This document shows, piece by piece, positions 21,207 through 30,193 of a DNA stretch of 64,000 nt. The position numbers were made by a program, and so were the translations under genes. The DNA is from CF-167 sp963695195 (GTDB lineage: Bacteria; Chloroflexota; Limnocylindria; QHBO01). Positions within the stretch are counted from its first letter, which is position 1; every line of letters starts with the position of its first letter. The stretch lies in contig CAVOGE010000007.1 in NCBI GenBank assembly GCA_963695195.1, forward strand, positions 558,001 through 622,000, written 5' to 3'. Below the pieces are notes generated by a model. That model was not told the origin of the DNA. It ran no database searches and saw only the letters and a program-made list of their open reading frames with translations.

Positions 21207-22033
21207 CAGGGTGCCTTTCCCTTGCTCCGACGTCGTCGCGCCGGGGGCTGCATCACCTCGACCGCCCGCCGGCTCGCCTCGCGGAAGGCAGGCGCGTAGC
21301 CGGTGAAACCGGCAAACAGCCGGTCGACCTCGACGGTGGTCCGATCCTGGCCAAGCCAGCCCGCCAGGCTGACCGTGTTGGAAGCGTCGCGTGGACCGAA
21401 GCAGGCGTAGCAGCCTCGCAGGTAGGCCGGGCAGAGGGCACCACAACCCACCTGGGTCACCGGACCGAGACAGGCGGTCCCGCCGGCGACCAGGACACAG
21501 ATCCGCCCGAGTCGCTTGCACTCGGCGCAGACCGCCTCATCGGGCAGTTGGGGCCGGCGGCCGACCCGCAGCGCGGTGAGCAGCTCGAGCAGCTGGTGCG
21601 GATCGATCGGGCAACCTCGCAGTTCGGCATCCACGGTGACGTGCTCAGCGACCGCGGTGGAGGTGGCCAGCGACTCGATCTCCTCGGGGCGCGGGTAGAC
21701 GGATGCGCGCCACTCCGGCTCATTGGACCAGTTGCGCAGCGCCTGGATCCCGCCAGCCGTGGCACAGGCGCCGATGGTGACGAGCAGCTTGGTCCGTGCT
21801 CGCAGATCGACAATCTGTTCGGCCTGCTCCGGCGTGCTCACCGACCCCTCCACCAGCAGCACGTCGTAGGGGCCCATCGATCGCCGTGATGTGGCCTCGG
21901 GAAACTCGACCAGGTCGAAGCGCTGTCCGATGGCGACCAATTCGTCCTCGAGATCAAGGAGCGTCAACTGGCAGCCGTCACAGGACGCGAGCTTCACGAC
22001 GCCGACTCGTGGCAAGCGTGCCGCCGCCATCAC
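21206..22033 (-). CDS. hyhS: NiFe hydrogenase small subunit, group 3b type (HyhS/HydD)
   Basis: 275 residues with no Tat signal, so cytoplasmic. Starts with the proximal cluster motif LASCDGCQLTLLDLEDEL. Further Cys ligands lie in LVTIGACATAGGIQAL, CAECKRLGRICVLVAGGTACLGPVT-type spacing and GALCPAYLRGCYACFGPRD, enough for three [4Fe-4S] clusters. LFAGFTGYAPAFREAS near the end is typical of 3b/3d small subunits. It relays electrons between the NiFe site and the fused diaphorase subunit encoded just upstream (4-base overlap). Confidence 0.92.
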   Translation of the reverse strand: MMAAARLPRVGVVKLASCDGCQLTLLDLEDELVAIGQRFDLVEFPEATSRRSMGPYDVLLVEGSVSTPEQAEQIVDLRARTKLLVTIGACATAGGIQALRNWSNEPEWRASVYPRPEEIESLATSTAVAEHVTVDAELRGCPIDPHQLLELLTALRVGRRPQLPDEAVCAECKRLGRICVLVAGGTACLGPVTQVGCGALCPAYLRGCYACFGPRDASNTVSLAGWLGQDRTTVEVDRLFAGFTGYAPAFREASRRAVEVMQPPARRRRSKGKAP

Positions 22034-23988
22034 ACGCCCTCCCGGGTGAAGAGATCACCAAGGTCGGTGAGCGCGAAGACAGGTCCATCTCGACACACGA
22101 AGAAGGGGCCCATCTGGCAGTGTCCGCAGAGCCCGATGCCGCACTGCATGTGCCGCTCGAGGGAGACGAAGAGGCGTTCCGGCGAGACCCCGCGGTCGCG
22201 CAGCACCGAGGTCGTGGCCTGCATCATCCGCTCGGGACCGCAGACGAAGGCCACGGTCGGCCGCGAGGCGAAATCACGATGGTCAAGGAGGTTGGTCACG
22301 ACGCCGACGTGCCCCGTCCATCCGGGGCCGGATCGGTCGACGATCTGCAGCACCTCCATCCCTTGGTCAGCCCACGCGGTCAGCTCGCGCGTGAAGAGGC
22401 GGTCGGCGGGCGTGCGCGCCCCGTACGCGAGCAGGATCCGGCCGAATCGATCGCGATCGGCGAGGAGCGTGTCGACCAGCGGTCGCAGTGGGGCGAGGCC
22501 AATTCCACCGGCAACGATCACGACATCGCGTCCAAGTGCGCGATCCACCGGCCATCCCTGGCCAAGCGGCCCACGAAGGCCGACCTGCCCGCCGACCGGC
22601 GTGTCGAGCAGGGCCGCGGTTGCCGGTCCGGCCCCCCGCACGGTGAGCAGCAGATGATCAGTGCCGTACCGGGAGACGGAGATCGGGAAGGCCGGGAACC
22701 CGGGCATGTCAACCATCACAAACTGGCCCGGCAGACCGGCGCGGAGCACCGGCTCGGTCGGCACCAGGTCCAGCGTGGCCGTATCAGCCGTCTCGGGATG
22801 GCTCGCGCGCAGCGTCGTGATCTCAAAGCGTCCCGGGGTAGCGGCCGCCGGACGGACGAACGCGCGCTCAGCCGGGAGCGCGGGCGGAGCGATGGCGGCC
22901 AGCTCCTCGCGGACATCGATCCCGACCGGACACCAGGTCACGCACCGGCCACAGCCGACGCAGCCAGACGTGCCGAACTGGTCGATCCAGGTGGCGAACT
23001 TATGGGTCAGCCACTGGCGGTATCGGTCCTCGCGCTTCGGGCGGAAGTTTCCGCCGGCAACCTTGGCAAAGCCGGGGTTGAAGCAGGAATCCCACACCCG
23101 CTCGCTCACGTTCACGGTTCCGTCCAGGTCGGAGCTGATGCTCGTCGAGGTACAGAAGCAGGTCGGGCAGACCATGGTGCAATTGGTGCAGGCCAGGCAG
23201 CGGTCGGCGACCTGCGCCCAACGTGGGCTGTCGAGCTGATCCATCAGCCGGTCGCGCAGACCATCGGTCGCCACCGGATCGCCGATCGCGGCGCGCGTGG
23301 CGGCCACCGCCGCGGAGGCGGCCGCTTCTTCGCCGGGCGTCGCCAGGCGTCCCGGAAGGCGGGCCAGGAGCCGCTCGCCGGCCGGCGAGCCGGCGTTTAC
23401 CACGAAGCCGTCGTCCAGCTCGGTGAGCACCAGGTCGTGACCGGTTCGGACTTCAGGCCCCGTGCCCATCGAGGTACAGAAGCAGCCGCTCGCGGAGCGC
23501 GTGCATTGCACGGCGACCACCAGCGCGGCTTCACGGCGCGCGCGGAAGTCCTCGTCCACGAACGTCCCGCCGGCCAACACGCGGTCGTGGATCCCCAGTG
23601 CCGCCAGCTCGCAGGCCCGCACACCGAGAAAAGCGAGGCGCGCCGGGTCTGGTGCGCTGGGCTTGAATGAGACGCCGCCGCTCGCGATCGATCGGTTCAC
23701 TTCGCCGACCTTCTGGCGCGGCGGGAAGGTGAACTGCTTCCAGCTCATCTGTCCGTTGACGATGTCGAAGACCCGGTCGCCGTGGCCGTCGCTGAGCCGA
23801 TACCGGCCCGGCGACTGTACGTCGCGCCAACCGACCGGCAGATCGGCGACGGTCGCGATCTCGTCCAGCACCGCCATGCCGTCGCGGATGGTCGGCCCGA
23901 TGACGGTACGCCCTCCCTCACGCAGCAGATCCAGCAGTGCGTCAAGCCGCTCGCGCGGCAGGAAGGCGGTCCCGGCCGCAGTCACCAT
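22030..23988 (-). CDS. Fused hydrogenase beta-gamma subunit: 4Fe-4S protein (HyhB) joined to FAD/NAD(P)-binding diaphorase (HyhG)
   Basis: 652 residues. Part one (about 1-360) is the sulfhydrogenase beta subunit with two ferredoxin-type Cys sets: Cys264/267/270/274 plus Cys277/279, and Cys343/346/349/353. Part two (about 385-652) is a ferredoxin-reductase-like gamma subunit with FAD-binding PFPISVSRYG, NAD(P)-binding VIVAGGIGLAPLRPL, the FVCGPERMM motif and a C-terminal [2Fe-2S] set Cys616/621/624/632. These are normally two genes in group 3b operons. The fusion would channel electrons between NAD(P)H and the small subunit. Overlaps the small-subunit gene by 4 bases and the cNMP-binding gene by 7. 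Confidence 0.92.
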   Translation of the reverse strand: MVTAAGTAFLPRERLDALLDLLREGGRTVIGPTIRDGMAVLDEIATVADLPVGWRDVQSPGRYRLSDGHGDRVFDIVNGQMSWKQFTFPPRQKVGEVNRSIASGGVSFKPSAPDPARLAFLGVRACELAALGIHDRVLAGGTFVDEDFRARREAALVVAVQCTRSASGCFCTSMGTGPEVRTGHDLVLTELDDGFVVNAGSPAGERLLARLPGRLATPGEEAAASAAVAATRAAIGDPVATDGLRDRLMDQLDSPRWAQVADRCLACTNCTMVCPTCFCTSTSISSDLDGTVNVSERVWDSCFNPGFAKVAGGNFRPKREDRYRQWLTHKFATWIDQFGTSGCVGCGRCVTWCPVGIDVREELAAIAPPALPAERAFVRPAAATPGRFEITTLRASHPETADTATLDLVPTEPVLRAGLPGQFVMVDMPGFPAFPISVSRYGTDHLLLTVRGAGPATAALLDTPVGGQVGLRGPLGQGWPVDRALGRDVVIVAGGIGLAPLRPLVDTLLADRDRFGRILLAYGARTPADRLFTRELTAWADQGMEVLQIVDRSGPGWTGHVGVVTNLLDHRDFASRPTVAFVCGPERMMQATTSVLRDRGVSPERLFVSLERHMQCGIGLCGHCQMGPFFVCRDGPVFALTDLGDLFTREGV

Positions 23989-24467
23989 GGCTCGTATTCG
24001 CGGTCCCGGGCGTACAGGTCGAGCAGCTGCGTGCGAGTGGCCGTCAGACGCCGGCTGACGCTCTCAAGCAGGCGCGGGTAGAGGGTCAGCACCAGGGCTT
24101 CATCATCGCGAAGCAGGTCCCGAAGGGCGCCTGCCTCGAAGAGCAGCACCTCGCTGGCCACGAGCGCCACCACCGTCGACGTCGCGCGATACGGCGGTAC
24201 GGCGGCCGACCAGCCGAAGATGTCGCCCGGCTCGACGGTCATCAGCGTGGCGGTGCCGCGGCCGGCGACTGCGACGCGAAGGGCGAGCAGCCCACCCAGG
24301 AGGACGCCGAATCGCTCCGTATCGGCGCCCTCACGCAGCAGGACCGCACCCGGATCCACTTCGCGCAATTCGGCCAGCGCGGCCAGCCGCTCCCGAGCGT
24401 GGCTCGAGAGGCCACCGCCGAACCACGTCGATCCGAGGCGCGTTGCGAGGGACCCTGAAGCGGTCAT
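23982..24467 (-). CDS. Cyclic-nucleotide-binding-domain protein without DNA-binding domain
   Basis: 161 residues. A single cNMP-binding beta-roll is seen (about 25-135: VDPGAVLLREGADTERFGVL, LMTVEPGDIFGWSAAVP, VVALVASEVLLFEAG) followed by a C-terminal helix. The helix-turn-helix of Crp/Fnr regulators is missing, so it cannot be a classical transcription factor. Its stop overlaps the start of the fused hydrogenase subunit by 7 bases. Similar genes often accompany group 3b hydrogenases in my memory of the family, suggesting a structural or regulatory role on the enzyme itself. Start chosen at 24467; an upstream ATG at 24509 is possible. Confidence 0.82.
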   Translation of the reverse strand: MTASGSLATRLGSTWFGGGLSSHARERLAALAELREVDPGAVLLREGADTERFGVLLGGLLALRVAVAGRGTATLMTVEPGDIFGWSAAVPPYRATSTVVALVASEVLLFEAGALRDLLRDDEALVLTLYPRLLESVSRRLTATRTQLLDLYARDREYEPW

Positions 24468-24545
24468 GACGTAACCATGCCGGCGACCAGCGACGCGCGG
24501 GAGTGCCATTGGCCGCGCAGCGGCATGCCGTTCGGCACGACCGAT

Positions 24546-25904
24546 TCAGGCCGGTGGCGCCTCAGCCAGGATCCCCCGGCCGGCCCACTCGCCGTGGTGC
24601 GACAGCGCGAGCTCGACCTTGCGCCGCAGCGCCGGCGGATCGGTCTCCACCAGGTCATAGCGGACGCGGACGACCGGCTTGTTGAGGGTCATCAGTCGGG
24701 TGAGGTCGATCGGCGTGGCAGCCAGTACCAGATCGGCCGGTACGGCATTGAGGGTCGCCTCCAGCTCGCGCACCTGCGCATCGCCGTATCCCATTGCCGG
24801 GAGGAGCGGGTCGAGGTGCGGCCAGCGGGCCAGCACATCGGCGATGGTGCCGACCGCGTACGGCCGCGGGTTGACGACGGTCGCACCCCAGCGGCGCGCC
24901 GCCACCATCCCAGCCCCGAAGCGCATCTCGCCGTGGGTCAACGTTGGCCCGTCCTCTACGACGACGACCTCGCGGCCCTCGATCGGTTCGCCCTCGAGCC
25001 GCAGCTCGCTGCGCGCCTCGATGATCGTCGCCCGCGGGTTGAGCGTCGCGATCGTGTGACGCAGCGCCGCCACCGACTCCGGGCTGGCGGTATCGATCTT
25101 GTTGATCACCACCAGGTCGGCACGACGCAGGTTCGTCTCGCCGGGGTGGTAGCGGGTCTCATCGCCGAGTCGCAGAGGGTCGGCAACCACGATCAGCAGG
25201 TCGTGGCGATAGAACGACAGGTCGTTGTTGCCGCCATCCCACAGGACGACATCACCTTCCTGCTCCGCCTCGCGCAGAATCGCCTCGTAGTCCACGCCGG
25301 CGTAGATGGCACGCCCGGCGGCGATGTGCGGCTCGTACTCCTCGCGCTCCTCGATGGTCGTCTCATGGCGCTCGAGATCCTCCAGCGACCCGAAGCGCTG
25401 AACGCGCTGCTTCACCAGGTCCCCGTACGGCATCGGATGGCGAACCAGGGCCGGGACGCGGCCTGCCTCGGCCACGATCTCGGCCACGCGGCGGGTGGTC
25501 TGGCTCTTGCCGGCACCGGTGCGCACCGCACAGATGGCGATCACCGGCTTGTCGCTGGCGAGCATCGTCCGATCGGGGCCCAGCAGCGTGAAATCGGCGC
25601 CGGCGGCGAGCACCCGGGAGGCGAGGTGCATGACCGTCTCGTGGCTCACATCGCTGTAGGCGAAGACGACCGTATCGGCGCTCATCCGCCGAATGATCTC
25701 CTCGAGATCCTCCTCTGGCAGGATCGGGATCCCCTCCGGGTAGCGATCGCCGGCAAGCTCGGCGGGATAGCGGCGCCCGGCGATGCCGGGGATCTGGGTC
25801 GCGGTGAAGGCGACCACCTCGGTCTCCGGATCGTCGCGATACACGACATTGAAGTTGTGGAAGTCGCGCCCGGCGGCTCCCATGATCACCACGCGCTGGC
25901 CCAC
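24546..25904 (-). CDS. Cyclic 2,3-diphosphoglycerate synthetase-like P-loop GTPase
   Basis: 452 residues. The N-terminal Rossmann-like part begins VVIMGAAGRDFHNFNVVYRD; the P-loop is AVRTGAGKSQTTRR; a GTPase-like NKxD is present in LVVINKID; and VVLWDGGNNDLSFYRHDLL is the family hallmark. Archaeal cDPGS makes the thermoprotectant cyclic 2,3-bisphosphoglycerate, but bacterial homologues have unknown activity, so only the fold is safe. The GTG start is supported by an AAGGAGG-type Shine-Dalgarno at 25913-25920. It lies 78 bases upstream of the cNMP-binding gene and probably heads the hydrogenase operon. Confidence 0.85.
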   Translation of the reverse strand: MGQRVVIMGAAGRDFHNFNVVYRDDPETEVVAFTATQIPGIAGRRYPAELAGDRYPEGIPILPEEDLEEIIRRMSADTVVFAYSDVSHETVMHLASRVLAAGADFTLLGPDRTMLASDKPVIAICAVRTGAGKSQTTRRVAEIVAEAGRVPALVRHPMPYGDLVKQRVQRFGSLEDLERHETTIEEREEYEPHIAAGRAIYAGVDYEAILREAEQEGDVVLWDGGNNDLSFYRHDLLIVVADPLRLGDETRYHPGETNLRRADLVVINKIDTASPESVAALRHTIATLNPRATIIEARSELRLEGEPIEGREVVVVEDGPTLTHGEMRFGAGMVAARRWGATVVNPRPYAVGTIADVLARWPHLDPLLPAMGYGDAQVRELEATLNAVPADLVLAATPIDLTRLMTLNKPVVRVRYDLVETDPPALRRKVELALSHHGEWAGRGILAEAPPA

Positions 25905-26062
25905 GGCTGCAGCCTCCTTTGCATGCGGAGCGCGGCTACAGCGTCACCGCCGTGCCGGCCACCCGACGCTACGGCCGTCTGCGACCCGCGGGCGAGTGCC
26001 ATTCGGCGGCATGCGGCGGGCCATCCGACCCGCGCCGATTCGGGCCGTGTGCTACCGCCGGG

Positions 26063-27196
26063 TCAGTTCAGCAGGTCGGACAGGCTGGTGAGCAGGAAGC
26101 CGCGATCCCGGAGGCCCGGGATCATGATTTCGAGCGCGTCGAGGGTCTCGTAGCCGCCCAGGTGCATCAGGACCACTGAGCCGTCCACGGCGCGGCTGAT
26201 CACCTTGGTGGCGATCTGCCCGGCTGTCGGCCCGCCGTCGCCGATCGGCTTCCAGTCGATGGTGTCGACATCCCAGCCGAAGGTCTTTGTGTATCCGACC
26301 GATGCGGCCGCGCTCAGCACCGACGCGTTGATTGCGCCATACGGCGCGCGCCAGTACGGGATCGGATCCTGGCCGGAGTACTGCTTCAGGATGGTGGCGG
26401 CATCGGTCAACTCGTCCTTGATGAACTGCGCCGATGGAGCGCCGGCTGTGACGCATGGCGGCGTTGTGGGCGAGCCGCCGCCGCCGCTGACCAGGTTGCA
26501 GTGGTGCATGGTGTGGTTGCCGATCTCAAACAGTTCGGGGTGCGCCCTGATGATCGCCATCACCTGCTGGCCCGCGCTGGTCTGTGCCATCGCCCCGGTC
26601 GGAAAGATGGTGGCGCACACGCCGTTGGCGATCAGCAGATTGAGGATATCCACGCCCGGGTCGAGGCGGCCGCCCATGTCGAAGGTGAGGGCCACGGCAT
26701 GCCCTGCTCCCGGGATCGTGGTGAAGGTCTGTTGACTCCCGCCGGCGACCCGGTTCCCCGCATTGCAGCCGCTCGGCTGCGGCGTCGCCACCGGTGTCGG
26801 GGCCACAGGCGTTGGCGCCACGGTCGGTTGCGGCGTCGTGTCGGGATCGCCCGAGACGATCAGCACCCATCCGGCCTGAAGCGTGTTCGGATCGCCCGAC
26901 AGGGATGGATACCGGTCGGCGTTCCACGACTGGAGTTGCCCGACGGTGGTCCCCCAGGCTCGCGCGATGGAGAAGAGCGTGTCGCCACCCTTCACCACGT
27001 AGGTCACCCCCGCCGGGGTGGGGCTGGCGGTCGGTGCGGCCGTATCGGTCGGAGAGGTCGTTCCGAACGGCGTGGCGGTGGTCGACGGCTGGCCGGTTGC
27101 CGACCCCGATGCGGATGGGGACGGGCTGGGCGCAACGCTGCAGGCGGCGACCGAGAGCACCACCACGAGGAACCATGTGGCGCCGCGGCGGTTCAT
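26063..27196 (-). CDS. LysM-polysaccharide deacetylase lipoprotein
   Basis: 377 residues. The lipoprotein signal ends in LSVAAC (about residue 19), followed by a Ser/Thr/Pro linker. A LysM peptidoglycan-binding domain lies at about 65-115 (VVKGGDTLFSIARAWGTT) and a NodB-type deacetylase domain at about 165-370. The metal-binding HxxxH-type pair is kept in GNHTMHHCNL, but motif 1 is TFDMGGRLD instead of TFDDG. It probably deacetylates peptidoglycan at the cell surface. It lies 13 bases after the LON-domain gene, so the two are likely co-transcribed. Confidence 0.87.
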   Translation of the reverse strand: MNRRGATWFLVVVLSVAACSVAPSPSPSASGSATGQPSTTATPFGTTSPTDTAAPTASPTPAGVTYVVKGGDTLFSIARAWGTTVGQLQSWNADRYPSLSGDPNTLQAGWVLIVSGDPDTTPQPTVAPTPVAPTPVATPQPSGCNAGNRVAGGSQQTFTTIPGAGHAVALTFDMGGRLDPGVDILNLLIANGVCATIFPTGAMAQTSAGQQVMAIIRAHPELFEIGNHTMHHCNLVSGGGGSPTTPPCVTAGAPSAQFIKDELTDAATILKQYSGQDPIPYWRAPYGAINASVLSAAASVGYTKTFGWDVDTIDWKPIGDGGPTAGQIATKVISRAVDGSVVLMHLGGYETLDALEIMIPGLRDRGFLLTSLSDLLN

Positions 27197-27209
27197 CTGC
27201 GAGTCAAAT

Positions 27210-27950
27210 TCAGTTCGGGTTGTAGCGCAGGTCGTTGGCACCGAGCGGCGGCATCGAGCCCTCGCCCATCAGGATCGTCTCGCGCCGCAGGAGATCCAGC
27301 TCGGCATGAAGCCGTGCGACGGCGTCCGGCAGTTCCAGAAGGCGCTGTTTGCGCCCCAGCTCGATCTGGAGCATTCCCCCGATGGCGTAGCTGGCCGCCA
27401 GGGGGTCGTCCGGCAGCCGAAACGGCTTGAGGATCTCGTCGAGGGACGCGGTCACGCGGCTCGTCTCCTGTGCATCTCCCCCTACAGACGCCGTGGAGGC
27501 CACCAATCGTTTCACCGTCTCGAGATAGCGGTCGAGTGCCACCTGCACTTCGGGGAGCAAGAGGTCGTTTCCGGCGGTGTCGCCGACCAGCTCGGGGAGT
27601 GCCTCCGCATTCACCACGGCGTAGGGTCCGGTCCGATCCGTCGGGCCGAGCGTTACCCGTTCGACCCCCACCGCCAGGAGCGCCCAGCGCCCGTCGGCAA
27701 ATTGCTCGGCATGCCGGACCTCCGCGACGGTACCGATTCGGGCGGCACCGGTCAGCCGCTCGGCGTCACCTCCGACGGACTCGATCTCCGACCCGTCGGT
27801 GATCATGGTGACCACGAATCGCCCGCCCCACGCGGACCCATCGGCCACGAGGTCACGGGTCATGGCTCGGTACCGCTCCTCGAAGATCTGCAGCGGCAGC
27901 GGCAGGTGCGGGAAGAGCACGGCATGGAGTGGGAAGAGTGGCAGGCGCAT
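27210..27950 (-). CDS. LON substrate-binding-domain (LonN/PUA-like) protein
   Basis: 246 residues. It carries only the N-terminal substrate-binding domain of Lon proteases: LPLFPLHAVLFPHLPLPLQIFEERYR at the start (read as separate LPLFPL and FPHLPLPLQIFEERY motifs), followed by GTVAEVRHAEQFADGRW. No ATPase or protease domain follows. Stand-alone LON-domain proteins are widespread and of unknown function, possibly adaptors for proteolysis. The start at 27950 begins the canonical LPLFPL element. It is divergent from the DinB-family gene across 107 bases. Confidence 0.87.
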   Translation of the reverse strand: MRLPLFPLHAVLFPHLPLPLQIFEERYRAMTRDLVADGSAWGGRFVVTMITDGSEIESVGGDAERLTGAARIGTVAEVRHAEQFADGRWALLAVGVERVTLGPTDRTGPYAVVNAEALPELVGDTAGNDLLLPEVQVALDRYLETVKRLVASTASVGGDAQETSRVTASLDEILKPFRLPDDPLAASYAIGGMLQIELGRKQRLLELPDAVARLHAELDLLRRETILMGEGSMPPLGANDLRYNPN

Positions 27951-28057
27951 GGCCCAACCATGCTGGCACGGCATGGCGGCACGTGCAAAGCCGGGGACCG
28001 GTACGGCCCGAAGTCGGCCAACGACGTCGAGCGCTCTCTGCGAAGATCGACGAGCCA

Positions 28058-28510
28058 ATGACTGACGATCGCCCCTATGTCGAGGCGAACACGCGTGAGC
28101 GTGAACGCCTGCGCACCCTGGTTCGACGGCTGGACGACGATGCGCTCACCGCTCCCGTGAACGAGTACTGGACCGTCGCCGGCGTGCTCGGCCACATTGC
28201 GTACTGGGATATCCGTGTTCTGGTCCTCGCCGAGAAGATCGATCGCGGCGACCCGTGGGCACCAGGGGACGCCGAGCCCGAGGGCGACTGGCTGAACGAC
28301 TCGACCAGGCCGCTGATCCACGCGATTGCGCCGAGGGAGGCTGCGCAGCTGGCGATGCGGATCGCCGAGGATTGCGACGCGCGCGTCGCAGAGCTGCCGC
28401 TGGACCGGATGTGGCCCGGCGACCCGGACAGCCCGATCAGCGCAGACCGCTGGGAGCACCGCGCCGAGCACCTCAACGAGATCGAGGCAGCCCTCGGGGC
28501 GCGCGGCTGA
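28058..28510 (+). CDS. DinB/maleylpyruvate isomerase-N-like four-helix protein
   Basis: 150 residues. The segment APVNEYWTVAGVLGHIAYWD is the typical second-helix motif of DinB-like metal-binding four-helix bundles, and EHRAEHLNEIE near the C-terminus supplies further His/Glu ligands. These enzymes often act as thiol-dependent transferases, but the substrate is unknown here. The ATG at 28058 is the first codon that preserves the domain. It converges on the ALDH gene (24-base gap). Confidence 0.78.
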   Translation: MTDDRPYVEANTRERERLRTLVRRLDDDALTAPVNEYWTVAGVLGHIAYWDIRVLVLAEKIDRGDPWAPGDAEPEGDWLNDSTRPLIHAIAPREAAQLAMRIAEDCDARVAELPLDRMWPGDPDSPISADRWEHRAEHLNEIEAALGARG

Positions 28511-28534
28511 TGCGCAGCTGATGCTCGCCTGGAT

Positions 28535-30034
28535 CTAGCCCTGGTCGACGAAGGTCATGTCGATCTGCGCGCGCTGCAGCTTCCCGGAGTAGTCGATGTA
28601 GACGCTCTTCCACTCGCTGAAGAAGTCGAGCGACGCCTGCCCCACTTCGCGGTGACCGTTGCCGGTCGCCTTGGTGCCGCCGAATGGCAGGTGCGCCTCA
28701 GCGCCGATGGTGCCGTGGTTCACGTACCCCAGGCCGGAGTCGAATTCGCGGATCGAGCGGAACGCGAGGTTGATGTCGCGCGTGAAGAGCGAGGTTGAGA
28801 GGCCGTACTTGACGGAGTTCACGATCCGCACGGTCTCGTCCCAGTCGTCCACCGGAATGACCGATGTCACCGGGCCGAAGATCTCCTCCATCGCGATGCG
28901 CGCATCGGGCTTCACGTCGGCAAAGATGGTCGGCTGGAAGAAGGAGCCCTTCGCCAGATGCGCCTCACGGGCCGGCTCGCCGCCGATCACCAGGTCGGCC
29001 TCCCCTCGACCGATGGCGGCATATGCAGCAATGCGCTCGACCGCCGTTTCGTTGATCACCGGTCCGACATCGGTCTTGTCGTCAAGGCCGTCGCCCAGCA
29101 CCAGGCCGGCGACGCGCTTGCGAAGCGCCTCAACGAACTCGTCGTGGACCGCCCGATGCACGATCAGCCGCGAGGCGGCGGTGCAGCGCTGGCCGCTCGT
29201 CCCGAAGGCCGACCAGACGGCGGAGTCGAGGGCGAGGCCGAGGTCAGCATCTGACCAGACGACGATCGGGTTCTTGCCGCCCAGCTCCAGGCTGACGCGC
29301 TTGAGGGTCTTCGCGGCGCGGGTGCTGATCTCGACGCCGGTGTCGGTGTGGCCGGTGAAGCTGATGACGCGCACGTCGGGGTGCTCCACGATGGCGTTGC
29401 CGACCTCCGCCCCCGAGCCAGTGACCAGGTTGACCACGCCCTCCGGGATGCCGCCCTCCATCAGGAGCTCGATGAAGCGGATCGCGCAGGCGGGCGTGTC
29501 GCTGGCCGGCTTGATCACCGCGGTGTTGCCGCAGATCAGCGCCGGAAACAGCTTCCAGGCCGGGATCGCCACGGGGAAGTTCCAGGGGGTGATGACGCCG
29601 ACCACGCCGATCGGCTTGCGGATCGCCATCGCGAACTTGTCCGGCATCTCCGACGGCACCGTCTGGCCGAACAGGCGTCGCCCCTCGCCGGCCATGTAGT
29701 ACGCGACGTCGATCGCCTCCTGGACGTCGCCGCGGGCCTCGGTCAGCACCTTGCCCATCTCTCGGGTCATCAGACGCGACAGCTCTTCCTTGTGCTCGGC
29801 GAGCACGCGGGCGACCTTGAACAGGATCTCGCCACGCTTGGGCGCCGGCATCAGCGACCAGGCGGGGTACGCGCGCTTTGCGGCTTCGACTGCGGCATCC
29901 ACGTCGGCGGCGCTGCTGGCCGGGAATGTGCCGATCACGTCCTCGCGGTTGGCGGGGCTGACGGAGTCGAAGGTGGCCCCGGAGCGGGCCGCGACCCATG
30001 CTCCGTCGATCAGGTTCTGGTAGGTGGTGGACAC
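28535..30034 (-). CDS. NAD(P)-dependent aldehyde dehydrogenase
   Basis: 499 residues. ALDH motifs are VITPWNFPVAIPAWKLFPAL, general base Glu250 in SLELGGKNP, nucleophile Cys284 in SGQRCTAASR and the C-terminal PFGGTKATGNGHREVG. Overall layout resembles alpha-ketoglutarate semialdehyde or aminoadipate-semialdehyde-type ALDHs, but the true substrate cannot be read from the sequence. GTG start; an AAGGAG sequence lies about 11 bases upstream. The 285-base upstream region holds the structured element at 30194-30307. Confidence 0.85.
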   Translation of the reverse strand: MSTTYQNLIDGAWVAARSGATFDSVSPANREDVIGTFPASSAADVDAAVEAAKRAYPAWSLMPAPKRGEILFKVARVLAEHKEELSRLMTREMGKVLTEARGDVQEAIDVAYYMAGEGRRLFGQTVPSEMPDKFAMAIRKPIGVVGVITPWNFPVAIPAWKLFPALICGNTAVIKPASDTPACAIRFIELLMEGGIPEGVVNLVTGSGAEVGNAIVEHPDVRVISFTGHTDTGVEISTRAAKTLKRVSLELGGKNPIVVWSDADLGLALDSAVWSAFGTSGQRCTAASRLIVHRAVHDEFVEALRKRVAGLVLGDGLDDKTDVGPVINETAVERIAAYAAIGRGEADLVIGGEPAREAHLAKGSFFQPTIFADVKPDARIAMEEIFGPVTSVIPVDDWDETVRIVNSVKYGLSTSLFTRDINLAFRSIREFDSGLGYVNHGTIGAEAHLPFGGTKATGNGHREVGQASLDFFSEWKSVYIDYSGKLQRAQIDMTFVDQG

Positions 30035-30193
30035 GATTACTGCAACTCCTTGCGCGCCGGGGGCGCGGACGTTCGGTGATCGGGGGTGGCGAGCACTGAT
30101 TGTACGCCGCGGGCGCTCCCGGAAACTTCGGGCCAAATGGCCCTATCGGGGGCCCCGCACGACCGCAACCATTGCCCCACAACTGAACAGCCC

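Noticed and set aside
24477..26153. A 558-codon plus-strand open frame opposite the cDPGS-like gene
   Set aside because: Repetitive His/Arg/Asp-rich shadow translation; the minus-strand gene has a P-loop, a ribosome site and operon context.
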